Assembly: GCA_029718625.1 (NCBI GenBank)
Contig: CM056383.1
Coordinates: 69,371,236-69,435,235, forward strand
Direction: 5' to 3'
From: Synaphobranchus kaupii
Lineage: Eukaryota; Chordata; Actinopteri; Anguilliformes; Synaphobranchidae
DNA: 64,000 nucleotides
How positions within the stretch are numbered: position 1 is the first letter of the stretch; every line of letters begins with the position of its first letter. The notes below the pieces were generated by a model, which worked only from the letters and a program-made list of their open reading frames with translations, had not been told where the DNA came from and searched no databases. This document shows positions 54,209-64,000 of this stretch, piece by piece. Both the position numbers and the translations under genes were made by a program.

Positions 54209-55024
54209 TGGCTAATTTTTCTGCACTACATGATAATCATTATACCTGAATAATATAAAGAAATTATTCCAACTAATGGCAAGCAGAAACTATAGTGATG
54301 AAAGTGTCGACCAACTGTATGCATATGCACAAATAACATCTATTAAAGACTCCAATCTCCCCGGCACACATTCTCCCACGCTGGGCCATTTAGTACTTGT
54401 TTGCACAACCTTGCAAATAAAGAATGACTTTGGGATTCGGGGTGCAAAAATAATAAATCAAAACTCAAAAGGTCAGAGAGCCAGAAAACGGCCCACATAA
54501 AGACTGCAAACGGGTAGAGTTTCCACTGGCATTTAGCCAAACTAAAATTAAGAGGTTTTGAACGGATGATAAATAGATAAATATAAGTAGAAATAAAAGT
54601 TTACATTTGGCAACACAGATGAGTCGACTGTCAGAAAAAGAAAAAAAAAACAGCTGTTTACATTTCCATATATAGTTGTCCAGTACAGTATGTTGTATAT
54701 AGAGGTGCTGTCTCCATAGAGGTGATGTCTGTAAATGGGAAAATTTATAATCAAATTAAGTGGGTGAATAAGACATTAAAGTTATTGTTATGATCTCTGT
54801 TCCCTCCACAGTTTGACTCATGCCGAGGAATTGTGCCGAGAGTAACATGGCATCAAACAGTCCTGGCATATATTGTACACTGTCAAAATAAATATACAAA
54901 ATCAGAAGTAATAGATAAATCAAAATAAACCTGGGCTGTTTAGAAAAAAAGTTGAATAAGCACCAGGAGCAGAAATGCATTTTTCACAAAGTCTCCCAGT
55001 GATCGCCGTGTCCCGTTTTGGAAA
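54209..55024. other. Intergenic, no gene seen
   Basis: AT-rich; nothing recognisable. Confidence 0.4.
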
Positions 55025-55025
55025 C

Positions 55026-55513
55026 CACAAAGAAACTAAAACAGAGGTACTAGAACCATCACAGAAACTAAAACAGAGGTACTAGAACCCTCACAGAAAT
55101 TAAAACAGGTACTAGAACCCTCACATAAACTAAAACAGGTACTAGAACCATCACAGAAACTAAAACGGAGGTACTAGTACCCTCACAGAAATTAAAACAG
55201 GTACTAGAACCCTCACAGAAACTAAAACAGGTACTAGAACCCACACAGAAACTAAAACAGAGGTACTAGAACCCACACAGAAACTAAAACAGGTACTAGA
55301 ACCCTCACAGAAACTAAAACAGAGGTACTAGTACCCTCACAGAAACTAAAACAGGAACTAGAACCCTCACAGAAACTAAAACAGAGGTACTAGTACCCTC
55401 ACAGAAACTAAAACAGGTACTAGAACCCTCACAGAAACTAAAACAGAGGTACTAGTACCCTCACAGAAACTAAAACAGGTACTAGAACCCTCACAGAAAC
55501 TAAAACAGATGTA
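55026..55513. repeat. 30/32-bp minisatellite, about 15 copies
   Basis: Units CACAGAAACTAAAACAGGTA then CTAGAACCCT (30 bp), mixed with a longer form that has CAGAGGTACTAG (32 bp). Confidence 0.95.
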
Positions 55514-55562
55514 CTAGTTGGGACCCCCACCATAATGGCCTGTTGGACTGTACCATGCTCCA

Positions 55563-55824
55563 CACTGCAAAAACCAAAAATAGGTCAATCTCAACAAGTA
55601 CTTATATTTAGACTTCAAATCTTAATTATAGTACTTTTTTGATAAAAAATGCAAAACTATTGCCAATGAGGTGAGTCTGTTTGACTCAGATTTGCCAGTG
55701 GGGCAAGAAAATTTCAGTTGTCAAGCAAACAGTAACTTAAAACAAGCCAGTATTTCCTACTTTAGAGAAAACAAAAAATCTTTTTTGACTAAAACACTTG
55801 TTAAGACAGATTTTTTTTGCAGTG
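55563..55824. mobile_element. CACTGCAAAA-type MITE, second complete copy
   Basis: Ends CACTGCAAAAACC and, inverted, CACTGCAAAAAAAA. Interior as in 26124-26358 (TCAATCTCAACAAGTA, CAGTTGTCAAGCAAACAGTA). Confidence 0.7.
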
Positions 55825-57083
55825 CAGACTGCATCGGTCCTTCAGGCCCTGGGAGAGTTTACTCAGTGGCTTAGGAAATGGCCTCATCTTTGACCAGAGA
55901 GGAAGCTTTCTATCAGCGAAAGGGGACCAAATTATATCTCTGAGATTAGCGTGTGGTTCCGGAGGTGTGGTGATTACTGGGGTACGCCTTTTCTTAAAAC
56001 TTTACCCTTTCCTCACCACCAAAATGTGGCCTGTCGTTTTTATATTGGATATATTTGGATTCAAGGTCCAGATTTGAATATCTATGCTTTACAGGTCAGG
56101 TTACATGAGCCTCTTTCATACAGTAGAGGGCAGAGTTTGGAAGATCCAGGTTCAGAAAGTAAAAGTCCTCCCCAGCATTCTGTTCCAATCACCTGGATTT
56201 GCTAATTAGCACAATTCTTCAGCCAGGACGTAGAACTAATTAGTGAAATCAGCTGGCTGAGTTCATGGGCGGGAGAAACACACGGCAGGACTTTCTGACC
56301 CCTGGACTTTCCACCTCTTGTAGAGGAAAATGTGTGTCTGACAATTCCGCCTACTTTGACTTTGGACATCTGGCCAGTGAGGATTTAATTAGTCAACTTC
56401 ATGACTAAACAGCTGTCTTTAGCCACAACATATTACAAGGTGTTAAAATTGACACCCTGAACATGCCAAAGATTTCCCCAGGTTCATCTTTGGCATGTTC
56501 TTGCAGAGTTGAAGCCTTTTATCTCTTTAGGGCGAGCCTGTAGGGTTCATGAGATTCACTCAAACAGGCAGAGGGAACAGTATGCGGGAACAGAGTTATG
56601 TGGGTTGGTCCTTAACCATTTCGAAACCACACATTTCTGTCAGTGCATTTCTGCATATTCCAGGAAGTGATTTTGAAACAGCTGTTTGCTTATGCAATCA
56701 ATGTGGTTCAAGGGTCCTGAGGTTCAGGCTAGTGTACAGCTCAAACGTGGAAAAATGCAGAATTATATTACTTGCTTGAAATCGGTAGCTGTTCTAATTG
56801 AAGGGTATGTGTTTTTGCAAACCTCACTAATTTTCATAAACCATATTTTTCAAAGTGGGTAGAGTTTTATAAAAATGTGAACTCCACCAATTTAAAATAA
56901 ACAAAAAATGTAGATTTTCTCAAAATTGGTAAAATTGGGCTGAGTGAGTTTGGGAAAACACTTCAATAAGCTTCACGCTCCATAGGTCCCAATATCAATC
57001 CACTTACTTTGATTTATTCACTGCAAATGACACATTTAGTATTTAATTAGGCAGGTTACATGCAGTCAGCTTGGTCTCTACAC
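55825..57083. other. Intergenic, no gene seen
   Basis: No coding signal. About 56045-56185 has end-type wording (GGTCCAGATTTGAATATCTA) related to the 44783-44938 family. Confidence 0.4.
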
Positions 57084-57086
57084 TAA

Positions 57087-57400
57087 AGGCCCGTCCACAC
57101 CAAGAACGATAACTATAACAATAACTGTACATATATTGTTTTACAAATCGTTCTAACTCAAGTGGATGGCGGAGTCCACACCACAACCATGATGACAACG
57201 ACAGTGACGAACGATATCGTTGGGATCACTTTCAGAGCGATTTGATGAACGATAGAAATACTGACAGCCAATCAAAATCCATCAGAAGCTGGAGCGCGCA
57301 GCGTGTGCTTGGTGCCACTGTTTACAGAACGTTATCGTTCATCAGCGTGGATGCTCACATCGTTATCGTTATAGTTATCGTTCTTGCTGTGGACGGGCCT
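57087..57400. mobile_element. Harbinger-like MITE with TAA target duplication
   Basis: 314 bp. Left end AGGCCCGTCCACACCAAGAA; right end, inverted, AGGCCCGTCCACAGCAAGAA. The inverted pairing extends through CGATAACTATAAC. Flanked by TAA at 57084-57086 and 57401-57403. Confidence 0.85.
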
Positions 57401-57403
57401 TAA

Positions 57404-60400
57404 GAGTCGAATGTGTCTGCCTGTAGAGGCCCATTGGGGGATTAGATGCTGGGACAGCAGGGGAGGATTTACAAAGCTACTCATTGCCTGCAGCTCCATG
57501 TCTTCCTGTCTTCAGCTGTTGTTTGAACTGAGGTTGAGTCTTAGACATAATGCCCCAGGTTCCGTTATAAAACAACGACAGCAGTTAGCGGTTTGAGAGG
57601 CAGGAGGACCACATACTCAGCCTCACCCATGTGGAAACAAGTGCTGGAGGAATAACCGTGCCTTGTCTGAGCCTCAAGAAGAAAAAATAATAAATAAATT
57701 TCTCCATTTTTTCCCCCCATTCTTTTCTTGCTCCTGGACTTCCCCCAACACTCATAATAAGGTAAGCACACTGACTTCAAATGAGGCGCTCTTAAACGGT
57801 GAGATGAGAGTGTTTCTCTTGCTACTTGAAGGGGCCAACAAGTGTTTGTTCTGGGAAATACCACAGAGTTTAATGGCTGTGTCCAGAAGCAAGTGGTGGG
57901 AGCGTCTATGAGGCTGTTGTTTTTTAAAGTGCAACACAAGGGTCTTTCCTTGTAGCTTTTAAGTCTGGAAATCGCCGTATATACAGCACTTGAGCTGTGA
58001 GTTTCCATAATGGAACTTCTTCCCAACACCACGTATCCATGACCACCAATGCCACATCAATCGCCATATGCCCTATACCACTGCGCTTACCGACAACATT
58101 TATATAAACATTTTACAGCATTTTCCTTTGTCTTTTACAATGTTTTTGCCTTCTGTTTAAGGTTTTGTAATATTGTATACATCTGCTTGAAATATAAATG
58201 TTATTTTTTTTATTTATAAGAACTTAACCAACTGTTGAAAAACATTTAACCACACTTCAACACAGTAAACCAGACATACATTACCGTCAAGGCCGCCTTT
58301 GGCTGATGGAAAATCTTAAAACATACAGCACTTTTTAAGAAACTGCAACCTCCAGTACTCAGAAAATACTTCATGAGCTCCCTATCACTCCTCCACACCC
58401 ATTAAAAAAATAAATAAATAAATGAATAAAAAATGAGTTGGTGGTCAGTGGTGTTAGCAGATCCTCAAATATCCCTCTTTCTAAAGTGATGTAGAGCCAA
58501 CAACCTCAACTGCAAAACCATTTCCTCTTGAGAGTATATATTCACAAATATAAACAAGCAATACATAACCGTAGAACCTCAATGATAATAATTTAAATCC
58601 CACTTCAGTTTATGAAATAAAGTTAAATATAGGCCTGCGGTGCAATCAGATCTTCGCCAATCCCCCCCTTCAAAAAGTGATTTAGAGCCAATGATGGCCG
58701 TGTCCTCTGGAGAGCGTAATTTCATACAAACAGTACACACTCCTGGAACCTCTGTGGTAATCATTTAAATCCCCCTGCAGTTGAGGAAATGGGATTTGCT
58801 ATAGCCCTGTGGTTAGAGGAAGAGTGAATCTTATTCAGCACCCGTGACCCCCTCTGACCCTGACTACGGCCCGGTGTCCCCCACCCCCGACCCCCTCCGC
58901 CCAAACCCAACCCACCCCGGTACAGACCTGCGGTAGACTCAGTGGTTAAAGCCCCTCTGATGTCATAAGACCTGCCCGTACAGTTTTGCTCAAGGTCGTT
59001 ATGTGTGATGTAATCGGCATAATGAACCAGAGGGCAATAAATCAGGAGGCTCTCTGAAGTGGGGGAGGCGGGGGCAGCTCCTGCTCTGACACGGCGGGGG
59101 TGCTTGCGGGGGCAGCTCCAGCTCTGACACTGCGGGGGCTTGTGTCCCTGTTCAGAGAGCTAAGGGGCTTGTCTCTACAGGCACTTGTTGGCTCATGCTC
59201 CGTGGCGGCGGACGTTGCCCTGTTTACCAGACAGACGACACCGACACCTTATCACACGCAGACGGACTGACTCAGAGAGCGGGGGAGACGGCGATGATTA
59301 CAGCTCAATTTCTTTTGGGTTAATGCCACAGATTTTCAGCATTTCTCCTGCCCCCCCCCCGTAGACATCTCTGATGAAACCAAATGGAGTCATCGCCTGA
59401 TGCTTGATTGACGTGTACACCATCAGCCTTTTTTATTATTATTATTTCTGATATTCAGCTTCTATTATGATGTGTGTGATACAAATACACCTGACAAATG
59501 TTTTGATGCTGTTGATTATTGTTTTAGTTCATATTTTTTCTCAATGCCTTTATAAGCAGATAATCACTGACTAATTGCCGTCTGCTGAAGACCTTACAGA
59601 TTTCAGGTAGGTAGCCAAAGATGGCTTGTTCATTTGTTCATCTGAACACAACCCATTCGTTCAATATCATGCTCAGTGCTATATAACATAAAACAGACTT
59701 ATGTTCAGGTCTGTACAACCCAAATTTACATTTTGTTTTTGTATAATTTCAAGTTGGTGATATCCTTCAGCAAACGCCTTTGAGGCATACTGTAGCATTA
59801 GGAAATATACCAGCAAAAAAAAAAAAAAAAAACTTTTATTTTTTTATATTGACCCATAACAACATCTTAACAGAAATAGCAATAGAATGCCAGCACAATA
59901 GAAAGGTTAATTCCCTTGTTGGGCTGCTAATTAGTAGAATGAGGTGTGCCAAAATAAGGTTGAAGTGAAAACCTACAGGGCGGTAGATCTCCAGGAACAG
60001 GATTTCGGACCACTGCCCCAGAGGCTGTGGGAAAATTTATATTGAAATATTGACATTTATTGAAAATAAAAATGATCAGAGCAGTAAATAAGAACTATCC
60101 ACATGTTTAACATTTTTTATCATTTTAATAAAAGTGTCTCACCAAAAGGAATTGTGGTGAAAGGAGGAAGGTGTGGGAGGTAACGTTGTGTAAGAACAAA
60201 CGGCATTGAACATTGCCGACTTATCTTGACCCTCCGTTCTACGCCAACAAGCTCCCGTTCCTCTGACGTTTCCACAGACATTTCGAGAAACTGACATGAC
60301 CCCGAGAGGAGAAGCTCCCTCGCTCTGAGTAATGCGCGGGAACAAACGTGAAACAGAACGAACGTAAAACAGAACGAACGTAAAACAGACAGAGCAAGCG

Positions 60401-60600
60401 CTACGGTGAGGACTGGCCGTGACTCACAAGACAAACGTGATCTGCACTCTCCGTAGACTAGGCCTCCTGTGTTATTCTACCATATGCTTTGGTGCGGTAC
60501 CCTGCAATTCTGATGAGTATTATTGCTTCACCGTTGTTTTATAGAGACAAAACATTTCTTACGTAACCTGATGGATCAAGTGGATCTGAAGCAAACCTTT
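57404..60600. other. Intergenic, no gene seen
   Basis: AT-rich, with a C/G-rich island at about 58840-59240 that contains an imperfect duplication of GGGGGCAGCTCCNGCTCTGA (59071-59138). A-run at 59816-59832. No coding signal. Confidence 0.4.
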
Positions 60601-60610
60601 AGCCGCCTTT

Positions 60611-60930
60611 AGGGCTGGGTATCTAGGGCTGGGTATTTAGGGCTGGGTATCTAGGGCTGGGTATTTAGGGCTGGGTATTTAGGGCTGGGTATCTAGGGCT
60701 GGGTATTTAGGGCTGGGTATCTAGGGCTGGGTATTTAGGGCTGGGTATCTAGGGCTGGGTATCTAGGGCTGGGTATTTAGGGCTGGGTATCTAGGGCTGG
60801 GTATCTAGGGCTGGGTATTTAGGGCTGGGTATCTAGGGCTAGGTATCTAGGGCTGGGTATCTAGGGCTGGGTATCTAGGGCTGGGTATTTAGGGCTGGGT
60901 ATCTAGGGCTGGGTATCTAGGGCTGGGTGT
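60611..60930. repeat. 14-bp minisatellite, about 23 copies
   Basis: Tandem AGGGCTGGGTATCT / AGGGCTGGGTATTT. The two variants are interleaved. One copy has AGGGCTAGGTATCT. The unit equals the inverted terminal sequence at 61228-61240. Confidence 0.97.
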
Positions 60931-61240
60931 AGTTTTTCAACAATATCCAAAAAACATTTTCTCATTTCACAAAATAAGCCAAAAACTTCTCAAATGCTTC
61001 AGTGTTTAATGTTGTCGACCCAAACAGTTGTATAAAATACAGTATGAAATGAAGAACATTATGATTTAAATCAAGAAAAATTAGATCCAAGAGAGATTCA
61101 CCCTGGTGGGGCTACAAATTTGGTGCTTAACAGATAATTTTAGAACATTTTTTCGATACTCTGACAGTTTTCGATACTCGGTACTACAGACATGATTCGG
61201 TCGGTGTTCAAAAAGGTATTGAGGTTTGATACCCAGCCCT
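60611..61240. mobile_element. MITE-like element with an amplified terminal repeat
   Basis: The left boundary is the 14-bp array. The right boundary is GATACCCAGCCCT (61228-61240), the reverse complement of one array unit. Between them is about 300 bp of non-coding sequence. The flanks (CCGCCTTT / AGTCGCCTCT) share only a short imperfect word. Inferred: a MITE whose left terminus expanded in tandem. Confidence 0.6.
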
Positions 61241-64000
61241 AGTCGCCTCTGAAATTTAAAATTAGAAACCATCTGGATTGTTTCCAAAACAAAGGACTAA
61301 AACAAAATATAGTCTTACCATATTACGACTTTCCCCTGCTTACGTAATGGCATATGTTTTATGGCCTGGTGGCAGAGTAGCATAACAGAAGTCTGGAATG
61401 AGCGACAGATTTGAGACTAGGGTAAACAGACCGTACGTCCGTCTGTCACGTGGAGAAATCCGTCTGCTTTCTAACAATGGAAACACTCTCCCACTGCAAA
61501 CGCGCACCTGGTTTTGGAGTACTGCCTCAACCAGAGTGACATCATGATCTAGGCCCCATATATGTGAAAAAAGTAGCGAGTTCAAGGGTCAATTACATTA
61601 TAGCGCAAACATACTGTGAAATGACAAGTATTCAGTGTACACAGGCGAGCCGACAGGCAGGTGTACACACACATACAGTGTAGACTTTCTGTCTGCTGAA
61701 ACAGACCTGGTGGGTGAAGGAGATACAAACATTGCTATCACAGAATGGTTAAAGGCCCACACGCATCGGCATTCTCTTCCTGGTTTTAGTATCTGAAACG
61801 GCCACAAAAAAACATTAACAAAGAGCAGTGACGTAGCTTTTTTTTTTTTAAAGTACCAAACCCCCGCCCCCTGTCTGTACACATTATGCAACAAAAACAT
61901 ACATCATATCACTTGTGAAATCGTTTTACTAAGAACTCGGAAAAATCACATTCAATCCCTAAAATATGCATACTTTGACCCAAAATTGCAATTTCTTGAC
62001 TTGACCAGTATGGAACACAATTGAAAAGCTCCAGGATGATATGAAAAGCTCAAAAACATGAAACATATGCATGTGGGCCTCTCCCTGAGTGACTCTCTCT
62101 GTGTGTCATTTGCGCCCTTTATAAGGAATATATCTCCTGGTAGAGAACTTACAATCATAATGAAAACAGCTAGAAGGAGCTATCACGGTTTCTGAGGTAC
62201 AGGCCTGATACGCTGTGGGTGCAAGTGAATCACTTATACTTAAAAATAGCCATCAGGGAACTGGTGGAGTTGCGGCCCTCTCTTCAATAGCGTCAGCTTC
62301 AATAGTGAGAAACCGTAGCATGAGCCACGACCTCAGGCCAATGATGTCTGTTCCAAATAATGCACTCTGTTGAGTGGAACTTCACAAGACGGATATACAT
62401 TTTGAACACCTTTTTGAAAACACAAGTTCATTTTAAGAGATTGAGATCTTGTAGGCCCTTCTGGGATCATCCTGCAGGGACTGCATTGACAGTTGGTCAG
62501 GTATCATTAGCTGGACCCAGCTGATCGCATTGCAGTCTTGAAGTACATCCTCATCTCCATAAATAAGCACGGATAATTTAAAAATACAGATGAAAATATT
62601 GCTGGCACCGCGTATGAATCTGCTGGTCAGCGTCCCTTTGACCTTAAAGTTATTTATACTTCTTGTAAAAGCTGACAGATTTTCTTATGTTGTTCTTTGT
62701 CTGTCAATATTTTGTGAAAGAAATCCAGATAAGGAAAGTGCAGATAATACTTTTTTTAAATTGTTAATATACAGTTATGCTTTGGGCATATGGGAATTGT
62801 TTTGTTTAGAATTGTTTGTTTAGCCAATGACTTTCCCATGGAGCAGTAGAGGTAATGAACCACAAACCCCCCTCAACCACAACACGGGCCTGTGCATCTT
62901 TATTACCAATCCTCAAAGGATTGTGGGAAAGGATGGGGATTTAGCTCATCTAACCGTTACTTCCTTTCACTAAAAAGGAAATGCTGCACTCTTTAAAAAT
63001 GACAATAGTCAGCAATGTCTTTTAATTTGGTAAAGAGCTCTGGATGGGAACCTTGGAAAAACGTTGCTGGACACTTCTCAAAAAACAGCCCCTGGACTGG
63101 ACAGAGAGGAAACCATGACTCTTCAAGCAGAAATGATACTGCCCAGGACTGGACTTTTATTTGACAATAATGACATTGTACTCAGACTGAAATACACATT
63201 AACTGATTGTAAACTGAGATTTGAAACTATTTGCATCTTGAAACTGGTCCAGTGGAATAGGTCAGATGAGACGAACTGCTCCATGTTGTTATATCAGCAG
63301 TGACTTAAAACAACATTTAGATGTAGCTGTTAAAAAGAAATTAATGAAGCCATCCTGTAAAACATCAGCATTAATATAACTGCAAATAAAATTTGTAAAC
63401 CAGAGAAACTTGCTAACAGTAACAAGGCAGTGCCTGGGTCAAGATACTGTGTCTGACTGGCTGTTTACAACAAAATGGAAGCAGCCATCGTCCTCATAAG
63501 ACTGTTCACATGACACCCATATTTCATTTTGCGGAATTCCAGTTCAGCGAGGGTCTCTGTAGACTTTGAACTCAGTCAAGTCAGGTCCCCTTAGAACTTG
63601 GCAAAGAGGTGCATGTCTGACAAATAGAATGCATATAATACGACACAAAGCTCAACTGAAGCCCAGTTGGAATGAACCCAAAGACCCGTTTGCACTCAAA
63701 CCAAAATCAGTTCTGAATGATTCACTTGGGACGAAGGCAGGATTAGGGCTGTATTCCTGAGTCTTTTTAGACCTTGGCTCTGTGTGTCAGGGGGATTGGG
63801 GTGGTGGGGGGCGGGGGGGGTGAGTTTCCAGATCGCATATAATCCAGAAGATTCATATGCATGCATTGTACTTTGAATAACCTGGAATAAACAAGTTGCA
63901 GCCAAAATGACAATTTATATCTGTCAGGGTTTTGGAATCAACAATTAAACAGTGGAGATTCCCCAGCCAGTGTGTTTCTGTGTATGTGTGTGCGTGCGTG
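61241..64000. other. Intergenic, no gene seen
   Basis: AT-rich. A G-run lies at about 63807-63820, and a TG tract begins at the right edge of the window. No coding signal or known repeat. Confidence 0.4.

Noticed and set aside
57565..58032. 155-codon minus frame
   Set aside because: No family resemblance, no exon signals, and in repeat-flanked intergenic DNA.
60611..60930. Interstitial telomere repeat (TTAGGG seen in some units)
   Set aside because: The period is 14, not 6, and TTAGGG appears only where the TTT variant meets the next unit.

Overview
The window is vertebrate nuclear DNA, almost certainly from a ray-finned fish. It has GT-AG split genes, many CA/TG microsatellites, tRNA-derived SINEs, MITEs and truncated LINEs of the kinds common in teleost genomes. 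No prokaryotic or phage features are present. I could not determine the species.

Layout. (1) Positions 1-~690 hold the 3' end of atic on the + strand: the last coding exon at 362-481, ending in the conserved ATIC C-terminus, and a short 3'UTR. (2) Positions ~1000-3230 hold a decayed non-LTR retrotransposon on the minus strand. It fills most of the gap between two convergent genes. (3) Positions ~4243-38446 hold one complete fibronectin gene (fn1) on the minus strand. I resolved 46 coding exons with consistent reading frame and GT-AG borders. They total 7,440 nt, or 2,479 codons plus stop, very close to full-length mammalian fibronectin. Domain order is signal peptide and propeptide, FN1 1-6, FN2 1-2, FN1 7-9, FN3 1-7, EDB, FN3 8-11, EDA, FN3 12-14, the variable (V/IIICS) segment, FN3 15, FN1 10-12, and the C-terminal dimerisation cysteines. 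The order atic - fn1 in tail-to-tail orientation matches the mammalian neighbourhood. (4) Positions ~38700-64000 lie upstream of fn1. I see no credible gene there, only AT-rich intergenic DNA with MITEs, SINEs, minisatellites and long TG/CA tracts.

Functional content. The gene encodes a secreted, disulfide-dimerised matrix glycoprotein. The integrin sites are readable: RGD in FN3-10, PPSRN in place of the mammalian PHSRN synergy sequence in FN3-9, and LDVP in the V segment. Both alternatively spliced extra domains are intact and have their usual sizes (EDB 91 codons, EDA 90 codons).

Most unusual observations. A 23-copy, 48-bp minisatellite in intron 19 runs right up to the splice acceptor of the FN3-5 exon and leaves almost no polypyrimidine tract. 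A MITE-like terminal repeat has been amplified into a 14-bp minisatellite at 60611-60930. A foldback repeat family has six copies, one of them with an amplified arm. The intron downstream of EDB lacks the TGCATG elements known from mammals. Extra cysteines occur in FN3-7 and FN3-8. I found no undescribed multi-gene system; the window is one large structural gene plus repeat-rich flanks.
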